45,467 nucleotides of DNA from Streptomyces jeddahensis (GCF_001642995.1 NZ_LOHS01000020.1:1-45467); one strand, 5' to 3'. Counted from the stretch's first letter, positions 32,682 to 41,964 are shown. Notes: generated by a model from the letters alone, not told the origin. Numbers and translations are program-made.

Positions 32682-33206
32682 TCAGAGCGCGCGGTACATG
32701 ATGTGCAGGCCCACCAGCCCGTGCCGTGGGTGCTCGTACGCGTCCGGGACGGTGCCCAGGATGGTGAAGCCGAGCGAGGTCCACAGCCGGACCGCCGGGT
32801 TGGTCTCCACCACGGCGTTGAAGACCATGCCGGTGTAGCCGTCGGCCTTCGCCTGCTCGAGGACGTGCTCGGCGAGCCGGCGTCCGATGCCGCGGCCCGC
32901 ATGGTCGGGGTCGACCATGAAGCCGGCGTTGGCGATACGGGCGGCCGGGCCGCCTGCGCCGTAGTTGGGTCCGACAGACGCGGAGGCGACGATAACGCCG
33001 TCGTCGTCCTCCACGACGTGGACGCGTTTGCCCGCGCCCATCCACAGGGCGCGGGCCTTCTCCTCGGGGGTGTCGGGGTCCCAGGAGTAGGTCTCCCGGG
33101 CAGCGACGGTCTTCCGCCAGAACGGCCAGATCTGGGACCAGTCGGCGTCCTCGCCGTTCCTTTCACCCTCGCCGTGCTTACCGGTTCCCGCGTCTCTGAT
33201 CAGCAT
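32682..33206 (-). CDS. GNAT acetyltransferase
   Basis: The 174-aa protein has the GNAT core: GFMVDPDHAGRGIGRRLAEH binds acetyl-CoA (motif A), with AVVETNPAVRLWTSLGF as motif B. The C-terminus GLVGLHIMYRAL completes the sheet. It is typical of the broad PhnO/Pat-like acetyltransferases of unknown substrate. The ATG at 33206 has only a weak ribosome binding site. Convergent with the amidase. Confidence 0.85.
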   Translation of the reverse strand: MLIRDAGTGKHGEGERNGEDADWSQIWPFWRKTVAARETYSWDPDTPEEKARALWMGAGKRVHVVEDDDGVIVASASVGPNYGAGGPAARIANAGFMVDPDHAGRGIGRRLAEHVLEQAKADGYTGMVFNAVVETNPAVRLWTSLGFTILGTVPDAYEHPRHGLVGLHIMYRAL

Positions 33207-33251
33207 GGACACGAGTCTTGCATGGTCGCGTCCATGCTGGTCAACGGGTTT

Positions 33252-33276
33252 CCGGAGCGGCTGTGGGCGGCTCCGG
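33252..33276. terminator. Hairpin after the 58-aa gene
   Basis: CCGGAGC and GCTCCGG make a perfect 7-bp stem around an 11-nt loop, 38 bp beyond the stop of the minus-strand small gene and 46 bp before the GNAT start. Confidence 0.5.
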
Positions 33277-33313
33277 CAGGGAATGCGGAGCGACCGGTGA
33301 GTGGGGGTGACGC

Positions 33314-33487
33314 TCAGTCGACGCTGGGCAGGATATGCGGCTCCGCAAGGTCGTCTTCGTAGCCCGCAAGCCGGATGGGGGCCGACCGGGCCCACACGTC
33401 GAGGCTGCCGAGTTCTTCGGGTCGGCGGCCCGCGCGCTCCGTGCGTTCCTTGGGGCGCTTGTCGCTCTTCGCCTTCTCTGGTGTCAC
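33314..33487 (-). CDS. 58-aa small hypothetical protein
   Basis: A GTG at 33487, six bases after GGAG, opens a 57-58 residue frame. It has a highly basic first third (KAKSDKRPKERTERAGRRPEE) and an acidic, aromatic end (LGSLDVWARSAPIRLAGYED then PHILPSVD). The split charge, proper start and coding bias argue it is real. It resembles small proteins I have seen in other Streptomyces, but I cannot name a family or function. It stands alone with its own hairpin. Confidence 0.6.
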   Translation of the reverse strand: MTPEKAKSDKRPKERTERAGRRPEELGSLDVWARSAPIRLAGYEDDLAEPHILPSVD

Positions 33488-34070
33488 CGCGCACTCCTTC
33501 TGTGTCGGGTAACCCCGGACGTACCGCCATGGCCCGCCGCTGCCGGGCGCCGGCGCCGCCCGATGGGCTGCAATTTCTGGGCAGTTCGGTCGCGGTGGCG
33601 CCGGTTCTGGTGGGAATGGGCCGTGGTGGCCGGCTTGTCCCGGGACGGACCATGGGTGTTGGTGGAACCCACTGGAAGGTCCGTCTCCCCCAGGGTAACC
33701 ATATGAGCGGGTGCCCGCTCGATGGGGCTGAAAACTGGCACGACCGTGTCTGGTTTGCCGTGATTTCACTCAGCCATGGTCTGATTCTCACCCAACTCCG
33801 CCCGATCCGCTTGCTATCGCCAAGCCGGGGAGCGATCGCAGGATCGCGCGAGCCGCATGCGCGCGCAGATGCGCGCACAGGGAGCAAAGGCGCACGCGAC
33901 GCAGGTCCGCAGGCATGCACATGCAGAGCCGCAGGCATGCACATGCAGAGCCGCAGGCATGCGCATGCAGATAGCGAAGGCGCACCGTTAAGGCGCCGTT
34001 GGCTGCCTCGACAGACGGCCGTGCTGTGCTGACCGTACCGGCAGTCCGGAACCCGTGGGAGGAGTCGCGC
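33488..34070. other. Long gap with repeats
   Basis: 583 bp without a credible gene. It contains a 7-bp perfect hairpin GAGCGGG-TG-CCCGCTC at 33705-33720, locally lower GC around 33720-33810, and the 22-bp tandem repeats near 33.9 kb. The end carries GGAGGAG for the PhnZ-like gene. Confidence 0.5.
33908..33973. repeat. Three tandem 22-bp repeats
   Basis: CGCAGGCATGCACATGCAGAGC occurs three times head to tail (33908, 33930, 33952); the third copy has a few changes. The unit contains GCATGC and ATGCACATGCA-like dyads. It lies about 100 bp upstream of the PhnZ-like gene. Confidence 0.9.
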
Positions 34071-34694
34071 ATGGAGCGGATGAAGAGCACGGAGGACATC
34101 GAACTGCGCAGCGTCGAGGAGCTGATGGACGTCCTGTACGCCTGCCGTGGCGCATGGGACACCCCGGACCGCACCGGCGATCCGGTCGATCTCCACGACC
34201 ATGCGCTGCAGACCGCCGCGCTGCTGCGCCGCTCCCACCCCAGCGACAAGGAACTCCAGGTGGCAGGCCTGGTGCACGACATCGGGTACCTGCTGCGCCC
34301 AGGCGACGAGGCCGCACACGCGGATCACGCGGCGTTCGCGGTACGGCCGCTGCTCGGTGACCGCGTGGCCCGCCTCGTCCGTCTCCATGTGCCGGCCAAG
34401 CGCTATCTGGCGGCGACGGACCCGTGGCACGGACTGTCGCCGCAGAGCGCCCTCACGCTGGAGCTGCAGGGCGGCGCGATGACGCCTGCCGAGGCGAGGG
34501 CCTTCGAGTGCGACCCGATGGCCGAGGACGCGGTGACCTTGCGGCAGGCGGACGACTCCGCGAAGGTCGCCGGGCTCGACGCGGGGGTCATGGAGGACTG
34601 GCGACCGGTGCTGGAACTGGTGGCGGCGGCCCAGCGCTTCCGGCCCGGAGGAGCGGGCCTCCCGGCCAACTCCGCGGCTCTTCCCCGAGGCTGA
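34071..34694 (+). CDS. PhnZ/TmpB-like HD-domain diiron oxygenase
   Basis: The 207-aa HD protein follows the PhnZ pattern. It has HALQTAALLRR, GLVHDIGYLL, HADHAAFAV, HVPAKRYLAATDP, TLELQGGAMTPAEARAF and LRQADDSAKV. These supply His, His-Asp, His, His and Asp, the six ligands known for the mixed-valent diiron site of PhnZ. The VPAKRYL and LELQGGAM segments are especially close to it. PhnZ oxidatively cleaves 2-amino-1-hydroxyethylphosphonate, and TmpB a related compound, but no phosphonate gene is in the window, so the substrate may differ. ATG 34071 follows GGAGGAG. Confidence 0.8.
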   Translation: MERMKSTEDIELRSVEELMDVLYACRGAWDTPDRTGDPVDLHDHALQTAALLRRSHPSDKELQVAGLVHDIGYLLRPGDEAAHADHAAFAVRPLLGDRVARLVRLHVPAKRYLAATDPWHGLSPQSALTLELQGGAMTPAEARAFECDPMAEDAVTLRQADDSAKVAGLDAGVMEDWRPVLELVAAAQRFRPGGAGLPANSAALPRG

Positions 34695-34771
34695 CGGTCA
34701 CTCACATTTCCTGACCGGCCGCCGCTGCTCTGGGCGCCTCCTCAGACGTGGTCACCCGGGAGTGGCACGGG

Positions 34772-34842
34772 GTGCCCTGCGTCGCAGGGGTGCCGCTGTG
34801 CCCACCCGTGCCGCCCCTAGCGGCACGACTGCCCACAGCGGT
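34772..34842. repeat. Streptomyces-type extragenic repeat with hairpins
   Basis: Between two convergent genes lie CCCTGC-GTC-GCAGGG (34775-34789 or so) and GTGCCGC-CCCTA-GCGGCAC (34808-34826). The second is framed by GTGCCCACCC and CGACTGCCCACAGCGG. The same frame occurs at 45271-45340. It probably also terminates both genes. Confidence 0.65.
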
Positions 34843-34863
34843 GGCGTGCAGCTCCCGGCGTCG

Positions 34864-36333
34864 TCACCACTTTCCGGGCGCGTAGTCCTTCAGGAAGACG
34901 CCGTACAGGTCCTCGCCCGCCTCGCCGCGCACGATCGGGTCGTACACGCGCGCCGCACCGTCGATCAGATCGAGCGGGGCGTGGAAGCCGGCCTCGGCGA
35001 GGCGGACCTTGTCGGGGTGCGGGCGCTCGTCGGTGATCCAGCCGGTGTCGACCGCGGTCATCAGGATGCGGTCCGTGTCGAACATCTCCTTGGCGCTGGT
35101 GCGCGTCAGCATGTTCAGGGCGGCCTTGGCCATGTTCGTGTGCGGGTGGCCGGCGCCCTTGTAGCCGCGGCCGAAGACGCCTTCCATGGCGGAGACGTTC
35201 ACGACGTACGCGCGGCCGCCGTGGGTGCGGGCCGCCGCCGCCATCGCCGGACGCAGCCGGCTGATCAGGATGAAGGGGGCCGTGGAGTTGCAGAGCTGGA
35301 CCTCGAGCAGCTCGACGGGGGTGACCTCTTCGACGGTCTGGACCCAGCTGTTGGTGTCGTGCAGGTCGGGCACCAGGCCACCAGCGTCGATCGCCGTACC
35401 GGCCGCGATGCGCTCCAGGGACGCGGAGCCGGAGACGAGCGCGAGCTCGGTGACGTCCTGCGCCGTGAGCGCCCCTCCCCCCGCCACCGGGAGCTCGGCG
35501 ACGGCGCCGGATCCGAACGTGCCGATCACCTCGGCAGAGGGCAGCTCACCCGCCGGCAGCGGCGCCGCCTCGGCGGCCACGAGTTCGCTGTAGGCCTGCG
35601 GAGAGCGGCGTACGGTCTGCGCGGCGTTGTTGATCAGGATGTCGAGCGGGCCTGCGGCGGCGACCGAGTCGGCCAGCGCGAGGACCTGGGCCGGGTCGCG
35701 CAGGTCGATTCCGACGATCTTCAGCCGGTGGATCCACTCGTCGCTGTCCGGCATCGCCTTGAAGCGGCGGATCGCGTCGTTCGGGAAGCGCGTGGTGATC
35801 GTGGTGTGCGCGCCGTCGCGCAGCAGCCGCAGAGCGATGTACATGCCGATCTTGGCGCGGCCGCCGGTGAGCAGTGCCCGCTTGCCGGTGAGGTCGGTGC
35901 GGGCGTCGCGGCGGGCCCGGTTCTCGGCGGCGCACGTCTGGCAGAGCTGGTGGTAGAAGACGTCGACCTCGACGTATCGCTGCTTGCAGACGTAGCAGGA
36001 CCGCGGGCGCTGGAGTATGCCCGCGATCTCGCCCTTCGCGCTGGACGAGGGCAGGATGCCCTGCGTCTCGTCGTCGATCCGCTCGGCCGAGCCGGTCGCC
36101 GTGGCTTCCGTCACGGCCTTGTCGTGCGCGGTCTTGGCGGCCCGCCGCTCCTGGCGGCGCCGCTGCTTCACGGTGCGGTAGATGCCGGAGGTGGCACGCC
36201 GCACCGCGATCGCGTCAGGGTGGTCGACATCCAGCTTGTCGAGCTCCTCGAGCACCGCGAGGCAGACAGCGAGACGTTCGGGGTCGATGCCCGGACCGTA
36301 CTCCTGGTCCTGGCTGTCCTGTGTCACCGTCAT
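34864..36333 (-). CDS. Zinc-ribbon SDR-fold protein without catalytic Tyr
   Basis: The 489-aa protein has three parts. There is a helical, charged N-terminus (about 15-105), then a CxxC...CxxC zinc ribbon (Cys113, 116, 131, 134), then an SDR Rossmann domain with LLTGGRAKIGMYIALRLLRD and ILINNAAQT. The expected YxxxK is replaced by TNMAK in HPHTNMAKAALNMLTRTSAK, so the catalytic Tyr is Thr while Lys is kept. The protein is about twice normal SDR length. Strong conservation of the cofactor loop suggests it still binds NAD(P). It could be a regulator, a lyase-like enzyme or a dehydrogenase using another acid. No operon partner. Confidence 0.78.
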   Translation of the reverse strand: MTVTQDSQDQEYGPGIDPERLAVCLAVLEELDKLDVDHPDAIAVRRATSGIYRTVKQRRRQERRAAKTAHDKAVTEATATGSAERIDDETQGILPSSSAKGEIAGILQRPRSCYVCKQRYVEVDVFYHQLCQTCAAENRARRDARTDLTGKRALLTGGRAKIGMYIALRLLRDGAHTTITTRFPNDAIRRFKAMPDSDEWIHRLKIVGIDLRDPAQVLALADSVAAAGPLDILINNAAQTVRRSPQAYSELVAAEAAPLPAGELPSAEVIGTFGSGAVAELPVAGGGALTAQDVTELALVSGSASLERIAAGTAIDAGGLVPDLHDTNSWVQTVEEVTPVELLEVQLCNSTAPFILISRLRPAMAAAARTHGGRAYVVNVSAMEGVFGRGYKGAGHPHTNMAKAALNMLTRTSAKEMFDTDRILMTAVDTGWITDERPHPDKVRLAEAGFHAPLDLIDGAARVYDPIVRGEAGEDLYGVFLKDYAPGKW

Positions 36334-36417
36334 CGCTGTCTGTCCTCGTATTGCTCGCGCACCCTGACGTTCCAAGAGCCGAACTTTACGTAGGCACGCG
36401 TGTTCCCACCAAACCGC

Positions 36418-37800
36418 TCACTCCACGGCGACCCTCCTCCGCGCCTCGGCCTCGGCGAGCCCGGCCAGCTCCGCCAGCTCGTCCCGCAGGGCCTGGGCGA
36501 GCCGGTCCAGGTCGGGCACGGCGTCCGCGTCGGCCACCAGGCCGTAGTGCACCTGGCTGCGGTACGTCGACACGGCGACCGCGAGGGACTGGCCCCGGGC
36601 CAGCGGCGCGAGCGGATAGACCTCGGCGAGCGGGCAGCCGCCGAGCTTCAGGCCGAGGCTGGGCAGCGGCACGCTGGTGACCAGGATGTCGAACCACAAC
36701 CGGGCCGCCTGTCCGACGACGGGCCCGCCCAGCTTGTGGCCGAGCGCCGGCACATGGTCGGCGAGCAGCGCCACGGCGCCCGCGCCCCGGTTCGGTCCTG
36801 CGTCCTTGTTGCGGTCCATGGCGGTACGCACGGTCCGCAGCCGCGCGAGCGGATCCGGATCGGCGACAGGGAGCCGTATCAGGTACCCGGAGAGCCGGTT
36901 GCCCTGCGGGTGCGCGGTGCGCGGCCTGCGCCGGGAGACGGGGATGAGCGCGCGGGGTTCGACGCCCTCGCTGCCGTCGCCGCGCTGGTCCAGCCAGCGG
37001 CGCAGCGCCCCTGCGACGACGGCGATCAGCACGTCGTTGACGGTGCCGCCGGCCGCCTTGCGTACGCGGTGGACGTCGTCGATGTCGAGGGCGACCCCGG
37101 CGGTCCGCCGGGTGCCGGTGGCCCGCGAGGTGAGCGCCGGAGAGGAACGTACGTCCCAGGTCGCGCGTGCCACGGAGGCGCCGATGTCGAGCGCCTGTGT
37201 GACATCGGCGACAGCCTCCCTCAGCAGCCCTGGCAGTCTGCGCGGAGCCAGGTCGCCGAGGGTGAGCGGCCGCACGCCCGGCAAGGGCAGCCGGAGACCG
37301 CGCGGGGGCTCCTCCGCCGGACGGGGGCGGGCGGGGGGCAGATCGACGGGGTCCATCACGGCCGCCGCGAGCGTCAGGGCGCGCAGTCCGTCGGCGAGCG
37401 CGTGGTGGAACTTGAACAGCACGGCGAAGGACGTGCCGTCGGCGGCGGGCAGGACGTGCGCCTCCCACGGCGGCCGGCACCGGTCCAATGGCCGCTCCAT
37501 GAGGGCACCCGCGGCCGCGTGGAAGTCCCGGACCGGTCCGGTGAGCCGGACGTGGTCGACCGGGTCGAAGCCGCGGTCGGGGACGCGGGCCGCCCCGCCG
37601 ACCGGCAGCAGGACGTCGCGGATTCTCATCCGCAGGCCGGGGACGGCGGCGGCACGGGTGGCCAGGAGTTCGGCCGCGTGCTGGGCGGCGGAGGGCGAGT
37701 CCGCAGTGAACACGCCGAGCGCACCGAGGTGCATCGGGTGTTCGGCGGACTCGATGTTCCAGAACGCCAGGTCGAGTGGTGCCAGCAGGTCAGGAGTCAA
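36418..37800 (-). CDS. Wax ester synthase/diacylglycerol acyltransferase
   Basis: The 460-aa WS/DGAT makes triacylglycerol or wax esters from acyl-CoA and diacylglycerol or alcohols. The catalytic HHxxxDG is FHHALADGL (His132-His133). Family landmarks APLDLAFW near the start, PPWEAHVL, GGTVNDVLIAVVAGALRRWL and a C-terminal VSTYRSQVHYGL are all present. The TTG at 37800 is the best start because the protein begins TPDLLAPLD there, as in relatives; the upstream frame to 37863 adds 21 unlikely residues. It is cytosolic and membrane-associated. It lies next to the glycogen genes, so storage metabolism is clustered here. Confidence 0.85.
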   Translation of the reverse strand: MTPDLLAPLDLAFWNIESAEHPMHLGALGVFTADSPSAAQHAAELLATRAAAVPGLRMRIRDVLLPVGGAARVPDRGFDPVDHVRLTGPVRDFHAAAGALMERPLDRCRPPWEAHVLPAADGTSFAVLFKFHHALADGLRALTLAAAVMDPVDLPPARPRPAEEPPRGLRLPLPGVRPLTLGDLAPRRLPGLLREAVADVTQALDIGASVARATWDVRSSPALTSRATGTRRTAGVALDIDDVHRVRKAAGGTVNDVLIAVVAGALRRWLDQRGDGSEGVEPRALIPVSRRRPRTAHPQGNRLSGYLIRLPVADPDPLARLRTVRTAMDRNKDAGPNRGAGAVALLADHVPALGHKLGGPVVGQAARLWFDILVTSVPLPSLGLKLGGCPLAEVYPLAPLARGQSLAVAVSTYRSQVHYGLVADADAVPDLDRLAQALRDELAELAGLAEAEARRRVAVE

Positions 37801-37950
37801 CGGCTTGCCTCGCGTGGACGACGGTGAGCCTGCAGTCAATCGGCGGCAAGCGATTACGGTCAAGTACGATCAGGCTACGCTCAGTTAAAAGCAGATTAAT
37901 ACCCGCCCCCGCGGGAGCGGTGTGACACGTGGGACCCATGACATGCATAT

Positions 37951-37987
37951 CGGCCGCGAACCGCGGGTTCTCCACGGTTCGCGGCCG
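37951..37987 (-). terminator. glgC terminator hairpin
   Basis: CGGCCGCGAACCG pairs perfectly with CGGTTCGCGGCCG (13 bp) around an 11-nt loop, 28 bp beyond the glgC stop on the minus strand. Confidence 0.85.
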
Positions 37988-38014
37988 ACCGGCGTACGAA
38001 GTCCCGCTCCCGGG

Positions 38015-39232
38015 TTACAGCACCTGCTGTCCCTTGCCGAGGGCGATGACGCCTCCCTTGGAGACGGTGTACAGCTCCTGGTCCCGCTGAGCGTTGACCC
38101 CGATGGCCGCGCCCGCGGGAACGTCGACGTTCTTGTCGAGCACGGCGCCGCGCACGACCGCACCGCGCCCCACGTGGACGTTGTCGTGCAGCACCGAGCC
38201 CTGGACGACGGCGCCCTCCTCCACGACCACGCCCGGCGAGAGCACGGACCGGGTGACCTGGCCGCGGATGATGCAGCCGGGGCTGACGATCGACTCGCTC
38301 GCGATGCCGCCCGCGACGAACTTGGCGGGCGCCAGCTGACCCGAGTGCGTGTAGATGGGCCACTGCCGGTTGTCGAGGTTGAACACTGGCTGGTCCGCGA
38401 TCAGGTCCATGTGGGCTTCGTAGTACGCGTCGAGGGTCCCCACGTCGCGCCAGTAGCCGTGGTCGCGCGGGGTCTCGCCCGGCACGTGGTTGCCGTCGAA
38501 GTCGTAGACGTGGGCGACACCCTGCTCCGTGAGCATCGGCAGGATGGAGCCGCCCATGTCGTGCACCGATTCCTCGATCTCCGCGTCCTGCTGGAGTGCG
38601 TCGATGAGGGTCTTCGTGGTGAAGATGTAGTTGCCCATCGAGGCGAAGACCTTGTCCGGGGCGTCCGGCAGACCGGGCGGGTCGGCGGGCTTCTCCAGGA
38701 AGTTGCCCACGCGGATGCCGTCGGGGGCCGGCTGGATGACGCCGAAGGCCGAGGCCTCGGCGCGCGGCACCCGGATGCCGGCGACGGTGACTCCGGCACC
38801 GCTCTCGATGTGCTGGCTGAGCATCTGCCGCGGGTCCATGCGGTACACGTGGTCGGCGCCGAACACCACGATGTAGTCCGGCTGCTCGTCGTACACGAGG
38901 TTCAGGGACTGCAGGATGGCGTCCGCGCTGCCCAGGTACCAGCGGGGGCCGAGCCGCTGCTGGGCGGGGACCGGCGTGACGTAGTTGCCCAGCAGGCTCG
39001 ACATCCGCCAGGTCGTGGTGATGTGCCGGTCCAGCGAGTGCGACTTGTACTGCGTCAGGACGCAGATGCGCATCATGCCGCCGTTGACCAGGTTGGAGAG
39101 CACGAAGTCGACGAGCCTGTACGTGCCGCCGAACGTGACCGCCGGCTTGGCCCGGTCGGCGGTCAGCGGCATAAGCCGTTTGCCCTCGCCACCTGCCAGG
39201 ACGATTCCCAGCACATTGGGTCCACCGCGCAT
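38015..39232 (-). CDS. glgC: Glucose-1-phosphate adenylyltransferase
   Basis: The 405-aa enzyme makes ADP-glucose from glucose-1-phosphate and ATP. It has the nucleotidyltransferase loop [35 protein letters not shown], the catalytic Asp in [10 protein letters not shown] and [12 protein letters not shown]-terminal left-handed beta-helix of hexapeptide repeats ([20 protein letters not shown]) follows. Length is standard. ATG 39232 is 35 bp after the glgA stop on the same strand, so glgA-glgC form an operon. In actinobacteria the ADP-glucose feeds GlgA/GlgM for glycogen and maltose-1-phosphate. Confidence 0.95.
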   Translation of the reverse strand: MRGGPNVLGIVLAGGEGKRLMPLTADRAKPAVTFGGTYRLVDFVLSNLVNGGMMRICVLTQYKSHSLDRHITTTWRMSSLLGNYVTPVPAQQRLGPRWYLGSADAILQSLNLVYDEQPDYIVVFGADHVYRMDPRQMLSQHIESGAGVTVAGIRVPRAEASAFGVIQPAPDGIRVGNFLEKPADPPGLPDAPDKVFASMGNYIFTTKTLIDALQQDAEIEESVHDMGGSILPMLTEQGVAHVYDFDGNHVPGETPRDHGYWRDVGTLDAYYEAHMDLIADQPVFNLDNRQWPIYTHSGQLAPAKFVAGGIASESIVSPGCIIRGQVTRSVLSPGVVVEEGAVVQGSVLHDNVHVGRGAVVRGAVLDKNVDVPAGAAIGVNAQRDQELYTVSKGGVIALGKGQQVL

Positions 39233-39266
39233 CGCGCCCCCTCTGCCGCCCACGCCGTCGCCGGCG

Positions 39267-40421
39267 TCATACCGTTTTCTCGTACACCTCGACCGTGCGC
39301 CGGGCCACCGTGTCCCAGCCGAACTCGCGCACGGCCCGCTCTCGTCCGGCCTCGCCCATGCGTGCCGCTTCCCCGGCATCCGCGACGAGCCGGTTCAGGG
39401 CCTCCGCGAGACCCTCTTCAAAACGTTCCTGCTCGGTCGCCGCGTAGGGCACGAGAAGACCGCTCGTGCCATCCGCGACGACCTCCGGTATGCCGCCGAC
39501 CGCCGACGCCACGACGGCCGTGCCGCACGCCATCGCCTCCAGGTTCACGATGCCCAGCGGCTCGTACACCGACGGGCAGACGAACGCCCGCGCATGCGTG
39601 AGGAGTTGGACGACCTCGCCGCGCGGCAGCATCTCGGGGATCCAGAACACCCCGTCCCGCAGCGGCCTCAGCTCGTCCACCAGGGCGCGGAACTCCTGGC
39701 CGATCGCCGGGGTGTCGGGGGCGCCCGCGCACAGGACGAGCTGTGCGGCGGGGTCCAGCCGGCGCGCGGCGCGCAGCAGGTGGGGCACGCCCTTCTGGCG
39801 CGTGATGCGGCCGACGAAGAGGACGTACGGCCGGTCGGGGTCGATGCCGATGCGCTCCAGGACGTCCGTGCCGTGGTCGGGCTGGTACATCTCGGAGTCG
39901 ATGCCGTTGTGGACAACGTGCACCTTCGCCGGGTCCAGGGCCGGGTAGCAGGTGAGGATGTCCTCGCGCATCGCGCCGGAGACGGCGATGACGGCGTCCG
40001 CGGCCTCGATCGCGGTGCGCTCGGCCCAGCCGGACAGGGCGTATCCGCCGCCGAGCTGCTCGGCCTTCCAGGGACGCAGGGGCTCCAGCGAGTGCGAGGT
40101 CACCACGTGCGGGACGCCGTACAGCAGCTTGGCGAGATGGCCGGCCAGGTTGGCGTACCAGGTGTGGGAGTGGACGATGTCGCGGCCCTCGAGCGCGGCC
40201 GCCATCGACAGGTCCACGGAGAAGGTGCGCAGGGCGTCGTTCGCCGTGTCCAGGACGGGCCACGGGCGGTGGCGGTGGACGCCGTCGGTGGCGCCCTCGC
40301 CCCAGCAGTGCACCTGCAGGTCGGTGAGCGCCCTCAGCTCGCGGGCGAGGAACTCGACATGGACCCCCGCGCCGCCGTAGACGTCCGGCGGGTACTCCCG
40401 GGTGATCAGCCCCACTTTCAC
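39267..40421 (-). CDS. glgA: Actinobacterial GT4 glycogen/maltose-1-phosphate synthase
   Basis: The 384-aa GT-B enzyme has [20 protein letters not shown] at the N-terminus, [45 protein letters not shown] and the retaining-GT motif [20 protein letters not shown] (E-x7-E). This is the short actinobacterial form, shorter than enterobacterial GlgA. The Mycobacterium homologue GlgM uses ADP-glucose and glucose-1-phosphate to make maltose-1-phosphate, so that reaction is as likely as chain elongation. It is the first gene of the pair with glgC. Confidence 0.93.
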   Translation of the reverse strand: MKVGLITREYPPDVYGGAGVHVEFLARELRALTDLQVHCWGEGATDGVHRHRPWPVLDTANDALRTFSVDLSMAAALEGRDIVHSHTWYANLAGHLAKLLYGVPHVVTSHSLEPLRPWKAEQLGGGYALSGWAERTAIEAADAVIAVSGAMREDILTCYPALDPAKVHVVHNGIDSEMYQPDHGTDVLERIGIDPDRPYVLFVGRITRQKGVPHLLRAARRLDPAAQLVLCAGAPDTPAIGQEFRALVDELRPLRDGVFWIPEMLPRGEVVQLLTHARAFVCPSVYEPLGIVNLEAMACGTAVVASAVGGIPEVVADGTSGLLVPYAATEQERFEEGLAEALNRLVADAGEAARMGEAGRERAVREFGWDTVARRTVEVYEKTV

Positions 40422-40821
40422 GCAGAACCCCCAGTTCCCTCAGCCGGCTCCTCCTTCATGGTCACCCACTTGGGGCTGTTGCGGAAGAGCGCAACGGAGC
40501 CTGTTCGCCGCGAGGGCCGCCCGCGGAGGCGTCCGGGGTGCGGCGGGTGCGGGCGACGGCACGAGGCAGCTGTGTCGAGGCCCGGGCGGAGGGGGTGGTG
40601 AGGCACGACAGCAGTAGAGCAAGCGGCAGCAGGCACGTCGCCTGTCACGAGCGGGCCCGCCGTCGGTGTCACCCACCCAGGGGAGGACCCGGGGCCCGTC
40701 GTACTCCATCGGCAGTACGACGTGATGCATGCCCAGGGACGACGACGTTAACGATCTCGGACGGCATCGTGGAAGGCATGACAGACGACCGTGCGCCGGA
40801 GCCCGTGACGAGGAGCGCCCC
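40422..40821. other. Divergent gap glgA / DMT transporter
   Basis: 400 bp with no gene I can support. It should hold both outward promoters, but I see no clear operator, long palindrome or repeat. GACGAGGAG before 40822 is the ribosome binding site of the transporter. Confidence 0.5.
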
Positions 40822-41964
40822 ATGAGTGCCCTCGCGCTGTCCGTGCTGCTCTCCCTGGTCTCCGCCGTCGCCTATGCAGGCGGAGCGATCGTGCAGGAGC
40901 GGGTCGCGGCGGGTACGCCGGACCAGCCGTACGCGCCGATGCGCAGTCCGGGCTGGTGGGCGGCGGTCGCTCTCAGCGGCATCGGCGGCCTGCTGCACGT
41001 GGTCGCGCTCGCGTACGGCCCGTTGAGTCTCGTACAACCGCTGGGTGCGCTGACGATCGTCTTCGCGCTGCCCATGGCGGCCCTGTTCGTGCGCCGTCGC
41101 GCCGGGGCCACCGCGTGGCGCGGCGCCCTCATGGCGACCGTCGGCCTCGCGGGTCTGCTGTCGCTGACCGGTTCGGCCGGGTCGCACTCGCTGGACGGTT
41201 CGCAGCGGCTCTCCGTGGGGCTGGCCACCGCGGGCGGGATCGTCGCGCTGATGGCCGCGGCACGCGCGGCGCACCGGCACCCCGCGGTGCGCAGTGCGCT
41301 GCTCGCGGGAGCGGCGGGTGTCGCGTTCGGCGTCTCCTCGGTGTTCACCAAGACGGTCGCGGTGGACTGGACGGCCGCCTCGCCGATCGCGGACCTGCCG
41401 AGCCTGCTGGTGATAGGCGCGCTGGCGACGGCGGGGATGCTGCTGTCGCAGGCCTCCTACCGCGGTGCGGGGCTGGCCGCGCCACTGGCAACGCTCACCG
41501 TCGTCAACCCGGTCGTAGCGGCCGCGATCGGCATCACGATGTTCGGGGAGTCCTTCCGCTACGGCACGACGGGCACGGTGATCGCGCTCGCGTGCGGCGT
41601 CGTGGCGGCGGGCGGGCTGATCCTGCTCACGACGGAGCGGATCAGCAGCGACGCCGAGGGCCGGCGCGGCGCGAGGGCGCCGGTGGCGGCCGGAGGGCCG
41701 GTGGTCTCCGCTGAGCTGGTGACCTCGGCCCGGCCAGTGGTGTCCGCCGAGCCGGTGGTCCCCGCCGAGCCCGTGGTCCGCTCCAGGCCGGCGGTCTCGG
41801 CCGGGCCCCTGGGTGAGCCGCTGCCTGCGGTTCCGGTGCTTCCGGGACTTCCGGTGGTGCCGGGACCTCCGGTGGTGCCGGGACCTCCGGTGGTGCCGGT
41901 CGTGCCCGCCGCGCCGGTCACCGTCCCTTCCGCGGCGGCGATGCAGATGTCGCTCAGATCGTGA
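40822..41964 (+). CDS. DMT/EamA-type transporter with Val-Pro tail
   Basis: The 380-aa membrane protein has about nine hydrophobic helices in the first 280 residues (LSLVSAVAYAGGAIVQERVA, LTIVFALPMAALFV, LATLTVVNPVVAAAIGITMF), arranged like DMT/EamA metabolite exporters. The last 95 residues are a low-complexity tail of PVVSAE, PVVPAE and PGPPVVPGPPVVPVVP repeats, probably cytoplasmic and disordered. Its stop overlaps the convergent peptidase gene by 11 bp. The substrate is unknown. Confidence 0.78.
   Translation: MSALALSVLLSLVSAVAYAGGAIVQERVAAGTPDQPYAPMRSPGWWAAVALSGIGGLLHVVALAYGPLSLVQPLGALTIVFALPMAALFVRRRAGATAWRGALMATVGLAGLLSLTGSAGSHSLDGSQRLSVGLATAGGIVALMAAARAAHRHPAVRSALLAGAAGVAFGVSSVFTKTVAVDWTAASPIADLPSLLVIGALATAGMLLSQASYRGAGLAAPLATLTVVNPVVAAAIGITMFGESFRYGTTGTVIALACGVVAAGGLILLTTERISSDAEGRRGARAPVAAGGPVVSAELVTSARPVVSAEPVVPAEPVVRSRPAVSAGPLGEPLPAVPVLPGLPVVPGPPVVPGPPVVPVVPAAPVTVPSAAAMQMSLRS

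Noticed and set aside
33908..33973. CRISPR array
   Set aside because: The three 22-bp units are directly adjacent with no spacers, and no cas genes are present.
34762..36393. 543-aa plus-strand frame over the SDR gene
   Set aside because: Antisense shadow; the minus-strand protein has a zinc ribbon and a Rossmann loop.
38985..40601. 538-aa plus-strand frame over glgC/glgA
   Set aside because: It spans two real minus-strand genes and their gap, which no real gene would do.
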